Shown one piece after another: positions 52,515 to 62,805 of a DNA stretch of 64,000 nt. The stretch's first letter is position 1; the number at the start of each line of letters is the position of its first letter. This DNA is from Cavia porcellus (taxonomy: Eukaryota; Chordata; Mammalia; Rodentia; Caviidae). Where the stretch lies: NCBI RefSeq assembly GCF_034190915.1, contig NW_026947489.1, forward strand, positions 60,078,001 to 60,142,000, read 5' to 3'. The position numbers were made by a program, and so were the translations under genes. The notes below the pieces were generated by a model that worked only from the letters and a program-made list of their open reading frames with translations, was not told the origin of the DNA and ran no database searches.

Positions 52515-52651
52515 CCCAACTGAGGTGGCACCAGCCTGGAATCCCTGTACTCAGAGAGGCTGAGGTCGGAAGATTGCAAGCCTTCAAGCCCATCCTGGTC
52601 AACTGAGTGACTTTCTGAGACCCTGTCTCAAAATAAAAGAAAGTTTTTTAA
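52515..52651 (+). mobile_element. B1-like SINE
   Basis: GGTGGCACCAGCCTGGAATC, GAGGCTGAGGTCGGAAG and GAGACCCTGTCTCAAAATAA, adjoining the next SINE. Confidence 0.75.
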
Positions 52652-52663
52652 AAATTGCTTTGA

Positions 52664-52761
52664 GGGGCTGGGGATTTAGTTCAGCGGCATAAGCGCCTGC
52701 CTTGCAAGCAGGCAGTTGTGAGTTCGATCCCTGGTACTGATAAAAACAAAAAAGACAAAAA
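52664..52761 (+). mobile_element. ID-like SINE with target-site duplication
   Basis: Well preserved: GGGGCTGGGGATTTAGTTCA, CCTGCCTTGCAAGCAGG stem-loop, GAGTTCGATCC B-box, GGTACTGATAAAAAC tail. The 12-bp repeat AAATTGCTTTGA flanks it (52652-52663, 52762-52773). Confidence 0.92.
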
Positions 52762-52828
52762 AAATTGCTTTGAAAAGGTCGGGGGCTATAGCAGGGGATA
52801 CATATGTGCACCTACACCGTATTATATA

Positions 52829-52925
52829 CAGTGGTACCTCGGTTCATGAACACTTTCATTTGCAAACAATTTTGATTCTCAAACATATATGTTTGCAAAA
52901 TTTTGCTTTCGTTTGCAAGCTCTGC
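52829..52925 (+). mobile_element. Possible Tc1/mariner-pogo (Tigger-like) transposon end
   Basis: CAGTGGTACCTCGGTTCATG directly after a TA dinucleotide resembles the terminal sequence of Tigger-type DNA transposons. The opposite terminus was not found, so this is either a truncated copy or a chance match. Confidence 0.35.
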
Positions 52926-53904
52926 CCTGGGTAACAAACAGGATCATAGCCATCTTTCCCACATAAACACCAACGTGGCCAAAATCACAGAACAAATTAA
53001 GTTCTTGAATCAAGGCACCACTTTCATAACACTTACAATGTATCTTCAAAATGACTCAGGACTGTGCTCTCTGGCCTGGCTCCCACCATAAATACAGCGC
53101 CCCCCACCTTCTCTCCTGCGCCTCGGCCCTGGAGGGCTCTCTCCTCCCACTGCCTACACTGCCACCTCACCTCCAGTCACGTTTAAAGCTCCTTCCTGGC
53201 ACAAACAGCTGGTACCGCTTCGTCACTTCTTAGCCACTTCCTGTACTCTGTGGAAAGTGTTATATGTGACAGGTGGCCATTGGAAACTGGACACACAGTC
53301 CACTGAGGCCACTTGGGCAGCGCTGTTTCAACCACATGCGGTGGGCAAATATTTACAGGAGGACGGCATCCTTCTGTTTGCACAATGTGTTAATCCAATT
53401 TGAGGTTGCAAGATGTCTTAGACCCTCTGTTTCCTGCTTCTTTGTTCTGTTGTCCTTTCGGTTCCTTTGGGCAGTGTGGGACCATATCCTTGCAATTGCA
53501 TTTCCAGAGGACAGGCCCATGCCCATCTGTGGCATACAGTGTCTGACCCGTGCCATCTTCTGCAGCTGGACCTTGAAGATGTTGGGGCAGGAAGGTGCTG
53601 TCTATTGATATTCTATCAGGAGCTCAGCAGTCTGATTCGTGCCTATTCCCCAACCAAGGCTGGGGACACAGCCCCCTAGCCACTCCTGCATGCCACAGGC
53701 TAGGCAGGGAGCAGCAGAGAAAGCAATCCCCCCGAAAGGATGGTTTTCCTTCAGCAGATGGGCAGAAGTGTAAATGTCCATCACAGAGTCAGTCCTGACT
53801 CCAATCTTGCCAGCTTGGGCAGCTTCGGCCAAGTCCTTGATTCTCATGTGCCTCCATTTCTTTACTCTGCAAAGTGTCTTCAGAGTCTAAAATCTGATTA
53901 TTCC

Positions 53905-54058
53905 ATCATGGCATGCACCTGTCATCCCAGCCCTTGAGAGGCTGAGACAGGAGGATCCTTGTGAGTGAGTTCCAGGCCAGCCTGGCTACATAGTGAGTTC
54001 AAGGCCAGCCTGAACAACACAGCAAGACCCTGTCTCAAAAGCAACAAGAGCAAAAACA
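53905..54058 (+). mobile_element. B1-like SINE with duplicated core and near-perfect TSD
   Basis: CATGGCATGCACCTGTCATC, two CCAGGCCAGCCTG/AAGGCCAGCCTG cores and CAAGACCCTGTCTCAAAAGC. The flanks AATCTGATTATTCC (53891-53904) and AATCTGATTAGTCC (54059-54072) match at 13 of 14 positions. Confidence 0.9.
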
Positions 54059-54790
54059 AATCTGATTAGTCCAGAAGGAATGGGGCTCAGGGTTTCTTCC
54101 TTATTTAAAACCTTTATGGAGCACTAGTACTTTCTCTGGCTTTAGAAACTTCTCAAACTCCACAACACACTTACTGTGTGGTGGGTCATTGCTGTGTGCC
54201 ATAGACACTCCAATATCTTTCCTTATGGACCAATAAGGAAATTAAGGTCCAGACTTTTGAGTGACCACTGTGAGGTCATGGAAGTCGATGAAAGCACCCA
54301 GGAAATGCTCAGGGCTGTGGTGGAGGACTGGGCTTTGAGAGATTTGTCAGTAGCCAAGCTAATAAATTACAGTTTGACATTTTAATAGCTGTGTTCAATG
54401 GACAGACTCCTTTGTCCAATCAACGGTCAATACTCAAGGGAGTAAAACTGATGGGTATTACAAGAAAGGTGCTGGCCTTGAATGTGAACCTCTAACTTCA
54501 GTAAGAACATGTTTCGGTCATATGGCCTGGCAGCCTCATGAGGACTCAGCTGTGCCCCATCAGCCACAGAGAGTTGCTGGCAGAAACCAGCCAGTGACTC
54601 TTGTGGGAGGGGCAGTGTCCTGTTCATTTCCATGTCCAGCCCCAGCCTGGCATGTCTCAGGGACCTGGGCCCTTGGAAAGCACCCCAGAGGCATTGAGGA
54701 CAAAGACAAACAGTTGTTGGTGGAATGGGAGCCCAAACACAATAACAAACATTCAGACAACACAGAGAATGAGGGCTTAGGAGAATGAAA

Positions 54791-54905
54791 GGGGGCTGGT
54801 GATTCAGTTCAGTGACATAAGCACCTGCTTTGCAAGTGCAAGGTTGTGAGTTTGATCCCTTGTACCCAAAAATAAATAAATAAATGGCTAACTAAAAAAT
54901 AAAGA
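54791..54905 (+). mobile_element. ID-like SINE
   Basis: GGGGGCTGGTGATTCAGTTC, TTTGCAAGTGCAAGG, GAGTTTGATCCCTTGTACCC and an AATAAATAAAT tail, flanked by GAATGAAA repeats. Confidence 0.85.
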
Positions 54906-54992
54906 AGAATGAAACAAGGCTCCAAGAAAAACATGAGAGCTTGCATGAACTTTGAAAGCAAACATGGGACGTGGACAAATGGCAAAAGCTAC

Positions 54993-55202
54993 CATGCCAG
55001 GCCTGGTGGTGCACACTTTTAAGTGTGGTACTCTAGGAGACTGAGGCAGGAGTGGGACAAGCTGAACCCTAGCCAGGGCAACTTAGTAAGACCCTGTGTC
55101 AAAAATAACAAATAACAAATACGAAAAGGGCTGGGGATAAAGGTCAGTGGTGAGGCCACAGGGTCAATCCCCAGCAACACAGACACACATTAAAAAAACA
55201 AG
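54993..55202 (+). mobile_element. B1/ID composite SINE
   Basis: CCAGGCCTGGTGGTGCACAC, GGAGACTGAGGCAGGAGTG and an A-rich linker, then ID-like GGGCTGGGGATAAAGGTCAG ending GTCAATCCCCAGCAACAC. Confidence 0.85.
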
Positions 55203-55979
55203 AAAGCTGATTGAAAACCAGAGACAGATTTAATTCAGAAAATTATTTATGAGCTCCACACCCGGTGGCATTCCCAGTGTCATCATGAGTAGCATGCAAT
55301 GATTTTTCCCCACTTTCTGCAGAATGGCAAAGATCCCTCGGAAGTCCCTCGTGGGTGCAGCACGTGACACAGAGAAAATGTGCACACCTTGGGTCCCCCA
55401 TTCTCTTCAGCACTTCCATGTGTCCTGTCATTCTGCTGTCTCTCTGTAAACACAGGAGAGATGGCAGAGACCTAGGGGTTCAGCTTTAAAATGCATGCTT
55501 TAAACACCAACCTCTCATCAGAATAGCACCAGCCATGTGTCCCAATCATGAGCCAACCCAGCAGAGGGAACCACTCTTTCTGAGAAGCAGCAGTTTGCTG
55601 AAGGGTTCTGTGGGCCAAGTCTAATTCCAGCCCTGCTCCCCAGGTGGAACACTGCTGAGGGGCCCCTTGTATGCTAGAAGCGAGAACCAGAACATCCCTT
55701 GATCTGATCAACAGGTTAGTTACCATTGGAGAAGACTCAACCGAAATTCTAGCAAATGAAGAAACTGAGGACCTCATTGTAAATTCTAATTTCCATTACT
55801 AAATGCATTAATTCATTGACATCTTTAGATGAAAAAATCAACCAACTCATATGGAGCAACTCATGTGGAGTCTTATTGGTACACATTAGGATATCTTTTT
55901 TTAAGTTTAAAAAGGGTAAAACTAAACATAACAAAACAGAACAAAGCAATCAGAAGAAAACAATGTAAGTGACACAGAT

Positions 55980-56640
55980 TTCAAAGTAAGACAACAGGAG
56001 ATGCACAGTGGCTACCATAATGTCTCATTTTCTTCTAAAAAGTTGTCTATATCTTCACACACAATGAATTCACACAAAACAAAATAGTATAAAACTGATC
56101 AGAACAGAGTGATGAAAGCATTACAGGCCTTCAAAACCAGACAATAGGGAAGTCAACAATGGCTGCCATAATGTCTCTTGTTCTCTTCAAAATAGTTGTC
56201 CATACCTTCATGAATGTTGAAGTGAAACAATACAAAACAGACAAAAACCACTCTGAACAAAGAATAATAGCATTACTGGATTTCACAGCATGACAATATG
56301 GAAGCAGCAATGGATACCGTGATGTCTGTTTTTCTTCAAAGTAGCTGTACATTTCATCACATATAAAATAATCGATTCTCGTAAATTATTTAGAAGAAGT
56401 TCTAGGCATGTATAAGCCTCTATATGTATTCCTATCCTTTCTGTATTAGAGATAAAAACAAAACAAACAAAACAGATTACTAGAAAAACAAGAAACAGAA
56501 AAGATAAACAACAATAGCAAAGAGCCCAAAACAATGACGATATAGGCCTTCAAAACAAGGTGGTAGAACAGAACCAAGGTTGATATTTTACATAGTGATC
56601 TTCAAGAGTTCCTCAGATCACCAGACACAAACATGCAAAA
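55980..56640 (-). repeat. About 150-bp tandem units in the L1 3' UTR
   Basis: On the plus strand, related blocks begin near 55990 (ACAACAGGAGATGCAC), 56140 (ACAATAGGGAAGTCAAC) and 56290 (ACAATATGGAAGCAGC). Each is followed by a 'CATAATGTCTC...TTCT' motif and a 'GTTGTC.ATA.CTTCA' motif. A fainter fourth unit lies near 56540. Confidence 0.65.
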
Positions 56641-56812
56641 TTGTTCCAATTCCATGAATGTTAACTGTTTTGTTCTACAAACTTAGAGAATTTGTAGCTC
56701 AATCATCTTAGTTATCTTAAGTGTGTTTATACAAATTTAGATATTTTTTCTATTCCCTTCCTTTTTTATTTTCCTCCTTTTCCTTGACATATAATTTTCC
56801 CCTTTAACTTCT

Positions 56813-56929
56813 TTTTTTTTTTTTTTTTTTTTGGTCTTTTTCATTTTTATCGGTACCGGGGATCGAACTCACGACTGCCTGCTTGCAAGGCAGGTGCTTA
56901 TGCCGCTGGGCTAAACCTCCAGCCCCCCA
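56813..56929 (-). mobile_element. ID-like SINE inserted in the L1 3' region
   Basis: A long T-run, TTTTTATCGGTACCGGGGAT, CTTGCAAGGCAGGTGC and CTAAACCTCCAGCCCC. The repeat CTTTAACTTCTT flanks it at about 56802-56813 and 56931-56942. Confidence 0.9.
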
Positions 56930-59309
56930 ACTTTAACTTCTTACCCTTTCACTGTATTTGTTGAGGATTTTGTATCTTATATACTCTTACCATTTCTTAC
57001 AGTAGGGAGACTATATGGTATTTATACATGTGAGTTTGATTCATTTCACTTATGAGTATGGTCTCAAGTTGCATCCTTTTATTTATAAATATCTCAATGT
57101 GATCATTTTTTATAGCTCAGTAGTACTCCATTGAATAAAAATCCCACATCTTTTTTAATCATTCCTCAGTTGATGGACATTTAGGTTGTTTCCAAGATCT
57201 GATTATTACAAATTGTGCTGCTATAAACATGGGTGCACATATATCACTGTGGTATGATGTTTTCAGTTCTTCTGGGAATATGCCTAGAAGTGGAATAGCT
57301 GGATCAAATGGGAATTCCAATCTCAGCTTTTTGAGGAATCTCCAGACTGACCTCCACAATGGTTGCACCAGTCTACACTCCCACCAACAGTGCAGAAGAG
57401 TTCCTTTTTCCCCACAGCCTCTCTAATATTTGTTGTTGGTAGTCTTCTTGATCCTGGCCATTCTTTCTGTAGTGAGACATCCATCTCAGTGTGATTTTAA
57501 TTTGCATTTCTCTAATGAATAGTGATGCTGAACATTTTTCATAATATTTGCCATTTGTATTTCTTCATCTGAGTACTATGTATTCATCTCAGATTCCCAT
57601 TTTTGGATTAAGTCATTGAATTTCAGGGGTCTGATTTTTTTTTTTTTAATTCTTTATGTGTTCTAGATACAAGTCCTTTGTCTGAGGGACAGTTGAGTAA
57701 GATTTTTTCCCAATTCATGGGTTGTCTTTTCATTCTGTTGGAGATTTCTGTTGACATGCAAAAGCTTTTTAATAAGGTAAGATCCCAGGTGTTGATTCTG
57801 GGAAGTATTTCCCGTGTAGTTTGATTTTTGTTCATGAATTCTCTGCCTACTCCTACATCATCAAGATTTCTACCTACTTTGTCTTAAAGTAGATTTAGTG
57901 TTTCTGTTTTAATATTTGAATCTTTAATCCATTTGGACTTCAGTTTACTGAATGGTGATAGGCATGTGTCTAGTTTCAATTTTTGGCATATGGAAAGTCA
58001 GTTATTCCAGCACCACTTCTTAAGGAGGCTTTCTCCCAGTGAATGTGTTTGGCCCCTTTATCAAAAATAAGGTGGCTGAGTGTGTTTGTAGTTGTGGTCG
58101 TATCTTCTAATCTATTCCATTAATCTTCGGCTCTGATTTGATTCCAGTACCATGCTTATTTTATTACAGTAGCTTTGTAGTATAACTTCAAGTCAGGGAT
58201 TGTGATGTTCCTGCTTTATCTTTGTTGCTCAGAATTGCCCGTGCTATTCTAGGTCTCTTCTGGTTCCAAATGAATTTTAGGAATGATTTCTCTAGATCTG
58301 TAAGATATGCTAGTGGTATTTTGATTGGGATTGCATTAAATCTATATAGCAATTTTGGGAGAATGGCCATTTTCACAATATTAATTCTTCCTACCCATGA
58401 ACATAGGATGTCTTTCTGAGATCCTCTTCAATTTCTTTTTCAGGGTATTATAATTTTTCCTGAATAGATCTTTTACTTCTTTTGTTAGATTGATTCCTAA
58501 GTATTTCATTTTTTGGATGCTATTGTGAAGGATGTGCATTCTCTTATTTCTCTCTCAGTGATTTTGTTGTCAGTGTATAGGAATGCTATTGATTTTTGAG
58601 TGTTGACTTTGTATCCAGGTACATTGGTGAGTCTTTCAATGGAGTTTTGGAGGTCTTCTATGTAGACCATCATGTCATCTGCAAGTAATAATTTAACTTC
58701 TTTTCTGATCCTTACTCCTTTCTAATTGCTCTGGCTAGTATTTCCAGCACTATATCAAATAGGAGTGTTGATAATGGACATCCTTGTCTTGTTCCTGATT
58801 TTAGAGTAAAGGCTTTCAGTTTTTGCCTTTAATATGGTGCTGGATGTTGGTTTGTCATAGGTAGCTTTTATCATATTGAGGGAAAGACCACCTAGTCTAA
58901 TTTTCTGTAAAGTTTTTATCATGAAAAAGTGTTAGACCTTATCAAAAGTTTTTTCTGCATCTATAGAAATGATCATGTGATTCTTATGTTGGCTCTATTG
59001 ATATGGTGGATTACGTTTATTGTTGTATATGCTGAGCCATCCCTACATCCCTCGGATGAATCCCACTTGGTCATGGTGTATAATCTTCTTGATGATTTGC
59101 TGCATTCTGTTTGCCAATATGTTATTGAGAATTTTTGCATCTATGTTCATTAGGGAGATTGGCCTGTAGTCTTCTTTTTTGGTTGGGTCTTTCTCTGGTT
59201 TTGGTATTAGAGTAATACTTGCTTCCAGGAATGAGTTAGAAAGAATTGCTTCCCTTTCAATTTCATTGAAGAGTTTGAGGAGTGTCAGCATTAAGTCTTT
59301 CTTGAATTT

Positions 59310-59458
59310 CTTTTTTCTTTTCTTTCTTTCTTTTCTTTCTTTCTTTTTTTTTTTTTTTTTTTTTTGTCTTTTTCTTTTTTATCAGTACCAGGGATCGAAC
59401 TCACGACTGCCTGCTTACAAGGCAGGCACTTATGCCGCAGAGCTAAATCCCTAGCCCC
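59310..59458 (-). mobile_element. ID-like SINE with CT-rich tail inside L1 ORF2
   Basis: A TTTCTTTC-rich and T-rich tail leads into TTTTTTATCAGTACCAGGGA, CTTACAAGGCAGGCAC and AGCTAAATCCCTAGCCCC. No exact target duplication is evident, and L1 sequence is missing at the junction. Confidence 0.88.
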
Positions 59459-59859
59459 TTTCTTTCCTTTTTTAAATAAGGTTGGCTATGAGGTCCTGCT
59501 GCAGCTTGCCGAGGTCCCGCTGCTACTTGCCAAGTTGTCTGAGGTCCTGCTGCTTCGACATTGAATTCAGGGGCTGGCGAGCCAAAGGGAGAGCTGAGTT
59601 GGCAGGGTGCCTACATCGACCTGTGGTGAGTGACAGGAGTGGAGTCATTCCATAAATAGAGGGGCTCTGGCAGATGACATTCTGGGACCTGGCAGGACTG
59701 GCAAGTAAAAGAGGCAGCAGCGCCTTCAGTCAATTGCTCCCTTCCCGAATGGGATTGGTGGAGTGAGCTAGGCCTGGGTCACATGACCTGGCTGAGACCC
59801 AATAGGTTATCCAGGGTCAAGTCCCTACAGTGGTGGCACACACTAACCCAGTGAAATCT

Positions 59860-60180
59860 CAGAATTTTGACTGACAGTGCAGGCCACAGCAGCTTGATTG
59901 ACCCGAGGGGAGGTGGCACAAAGAAATGCAGTGCACGTCACAGCAACTTGACTGATCCCTGCGCTGCTGCACTTCAGCTGCCGCCTGTTGTGGGCCTGGG
60001 AGTGACTGGATGTCCACCAGCTGCCCCTGCCCCTGACCCTGCAGTGGCCACTGACCCGGAGGGGAGGCAGCGCAAAGTCCACTGCCGCTGCCACTGCCAC
60101 TGTCGCTGTGCTGTAGCTGCCGCCACCCGGAGGGGAGGTGATGCAAAATAATACAGTGTAGGCCACAGTACTTGACTGAT
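59860..60180 (+). repeat. Degenerate monomers in the 5' region of the HAL1-like element
   Basis: CCGAGGGGAGGTGGCACAAA near 59903, CCGGAGGGGAGGCAGCGCAA near 60056 and CCGGAGGGGAGGTGATGCAA near 60126 are related. Two of them share a following CAGTG..GGCCACAG/CGTCACAG and 'cttgactgatc' block. This suggests repeated promoter modules, as in some rodent L1 5' regions. Confidence 0.6.
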
Positions 60181-60236
60181 CTGGAGAGGAGGGGCCAGCA
60201 TGTGCTGTGCCTGTCTGCAACTCACTAGCGCACTGC

Positions 60237-61345
60237 AATGGAAAGGGTCATCTAACCAGCGCATTTCAGAAGAATTGTAACCAACAAAGAAAGAAACTGG
60301 GGCCTTCTGGAAGAAGCAAAAAAGATGGGAAGAGAAAGCAACAACAAAAGTTCCCAGGTTCCAACCCTGAGAACATTGACCCAGGACAGGTAAATACAAA
60401 GGAGAATGAGAACAGCAAACATGCAATATCAGACACAGCACCAGTGGACATAAAGAGATATATTCAGGACCTCACAGACGAGTTCAAAAGTGAAATATTT
60501 AGCCAGATAAAGCAAGATATAAGAAATTAATTAAAGAGTTACTAAGCACTCCTCAAGCAGACATAGATGGAAGAAGGGAGGAACTCAAACAAAGGAGAGA
60601 ACCATTTGGTGAAGATTATAAAAAAATATAGAATACATGAAGCAGATTCAAAGAGATCACCAGGAAATTAAAAACTCTATGGGAAGATGGCAAATCGGCT
60701 TGAAAGAAACTAAGGATAGATTATCCAAACTGGAGGACAATTTTGCAATGTGGGAGTATGAAAGGAAAAACTTTTTAAAAATAACAAGGAAACAAGCAGT
60801 AACAATACAAACACTAGAAGATGACAAAAGGATCTATAACTTGAAAATAAAAGAATGTAAATGAAGAAGCTGGGATACAAACAAAGGAATACATAGGAAA
60901 AGAAAATGATATTCTGATATATGAGGCATACAGGACTCCAGCCACCTACAACTAAAACAGAGCTACACCCAGGCATATAATAATCAAGATCCCAGAAATT
61001 CAATATAAGAACAGAATATTAAAAGCTGTTAGAGACAAGAAACCAATAACCTACAGAGGAAGGCCCATCAGAATAACAGCAGACTTCTTGACACAAACTA
61101 TCAAGTCAAGAAGAGCCTGGAGCGAAATATTCCAAGCCCTGAAAGAAAATAACCTCCAGCCCAGATTTATATACCCTGCTAAACTGTCCCTAGAAATTAA
61201 TGGAGAAACAAAATGCTTCCAAGACAAAGAGGAACTTTGGAAATTCACAACCACCAATCCAACTCTACAGAGAATACTACAGGGCATTCCAGAGAGAGAG
61301 AAAAGTACTAGGATTCCAGGAACAGTGGCAGAGTGGCTCCAATGA
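60237..61345 (+). pseudogene. L1-type ORF1 remnant (RNA-binding protein)
   Basis: The N-terminal part is basic and coiled-coil-like (IKRYIQDLTDEFKSEIFSQI near 60450-60520; LKETKDRLSKLEDNFAMWEY near 60690-60760). The C-terminal half keeps the L1 ORF1p RRM/CTD signature: ATPRHIIIK-type strand near 60965, ITYRGRPIRITADF and TQTIKSRRAWSEIFQALKEN (about 61045-61150), and YPAKLSLEINGETK (61170-61215). Stops and frame changes near 60530, 60630 and 60860 show it is not translated as one protein. Confidence 0.85.
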
Positions 61346-61791
61346 ATGGAGCAGAAAACAGAATGAAGAAGATAAGCAGACAACTGATGACAAAAAAAGA
61401 GCATAACAGAAATGAGGCAGAGAGGATTTTATTCAAAACTGATATGATTGATAGTATCAAGTCTGAGAGTATAAGCAACTACACTGAAGATGACAAGACT
61501 CAACAATATACATTCTGGTTTGATGACTGCCTGTTTTTGAAGTTCCATACTATATACAAAGTTGTGTTTTTATTAATGTTATGTACTGATATATTCAATT
61601 ATACTATGTCTGATGATATAGCCAATTCTATTGGAGATAACAAGAGACAACACAGGAACTATGGTAGAACTGTTTGTATAATGGTCTTATATGTTTATTT
61701 CATTTCATGTTTTTATAGGAATATGTTTTGTTTTGCCCTGCTTTGTTTTGTTTCTCTCTCTAATATATAAAGAATAGAAACACATGTTAAA

Positions 61792-61915
61792 GGGGCTGGG
61801 GATTTAGCTCAGTGGCATAAGCGCCTGCCTTGCAAGCAGGCTGTTGTGAGTTCGATCCCCGGTACCAATAAAAAGGAAAAAAGACAAAAAAAAAAAAAAA
61901 AAAAAAAAAAAGAAA
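61792..61915 (+). mobile_element. ID-like SINE, youngest nested insertion
   Basis: A nearly ideal copy: GGGGCTGGGGATTTAGCTCA, GGCATAAGCGCCTGCC, TTGCAAGCAGGC, GAGTTCGATCCCCGGTACC, then about 25 A. Its 14-bp flanks GAAACACATGTTAA (61777-61790 and 61916-61929) match exactly. Both tRNA-type promoter boxes look intact. Confidence 0.95.
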
Positions 61916-62018
61916 GAAACACATGTTAAGACTCATGCATGTGTAGAATCTATAAACAGTTTTTGGGAACTGATCTTATGACACATGATGAAATGAACAG
62001 ATACTTTGAAGAAAAAGA

Positions 62019-62805
62019 GACACTAAAATACCCAGTGCTGATCCTGGAGTGTCATAATGTTAAACCCAGCAATAGTATTATTCTTTGTTCAGAGTGATAT
62101 TAACCTGCTTGCGTTTGTTCAATCTCAACATAATTGAAGAGATGGATAACTGCATGTATGTTTAAGTGTATAGGATTGATAACCATATTTCTAAGTTTTT
62201 GTTGGATAGTAGAACAGAACGGGTTGCAATCTCACTGTTGGAATCACCACTTTATAAGCTCCACTTTAGTATCTTGAATAGACAGGTTGTCTAAGAAGAC
62301 AACCTGTGATCATCAACTAGTGATTTCTTACTGTTTTTTATTTGAAATTATGTATTATTTCTACCCACTTTCTGTTTTGTTTAGTCTTTCTTTAAATTAA
62401 ATTTTTTTAAAAAGACACTACAGTATCCAGTGCTGATCATGGAGTGTCATGATGTGAAAATCAGCAATACTATTATTCTTTGTTCAGAATGATTTTAACT
62501 TGCTTTGTTTGTTTAATCTAAACATAAATGAAGATATGGATACCTGCATGTATGTTTGAGTGTATAGGATTGAGAACCATGTTACTAAGTTTTTGTTGGA
62601 CAGTCGAACAGAACTCTTTGCAGTCTTGCTGTTTGAATTACCACTTTACATGTCCCACTTTTGTACCTTGAACAACTATTTGTAAAATGACAGTATGTAA
62701 ACATCAACTAGTGATTTCTTACTGTTTATTTTTTTCTCTGAACGTATGTATTATTTCTACCTATTTTCTGTTTTGCTTAGTCTTTTTTTAAATAAAATTT
62801 AAAAA
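62019..62805 (+). repeat. Two about 390-bp direct repeats in the HAL1-like 3' region
   Basis: Copy one (about 62019-62413) and copy two (about 62414-62805) both run GACACTA..GTA/ATACCCAGTGCTG, TATTATTCTTTGTTCAGA, CTGCATGTATGTTT, TTTTTGTTGGA, ATCAACTAGTGATTTCTTAC and TCTGTTTTG[T/C]TTAGTC. They differ at scattered positions. Confidence 0.9.

Larger units (their letters stand above)
41560..55892. other. Intergenic region upstream of CNPY1
   Basis: No exon could be supported. It holds scattered SINEs, two MaLR LTRs, a probable solo LTR, an old L1 piece and one DNA-transposon-like end. In other mammals this side of CNPY1 faces RBM33; none of its acidic N-terminal or proline-rich sequence was seen. 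Confidence 0.6.

Noticed and set aside
41560..55892. Exons of RBM33 (expected neighbour), or EN2 at the other end of the window
   Set aside because: No homeobox sequence and no RBM33-like acidic or proline-rich coding was found on either strand. The neighbours must lie outside the window.
55980..56640. CRISPR-like array (regularly spaced repeats)
   Set aside because: Repeats are diverged about 150-bp tandem units inside an L1 3' UTR in a mammalian genome, with no short identical repeats or spacers.
61333..61770. 145-codon frame after ORF1 in the HAL1-like element as a possible ORF2 start
   Set aside because: It has no endonuclease motifs and becomes hydrophobic and AT-driven. I treat it as non-coding 3' sequence.
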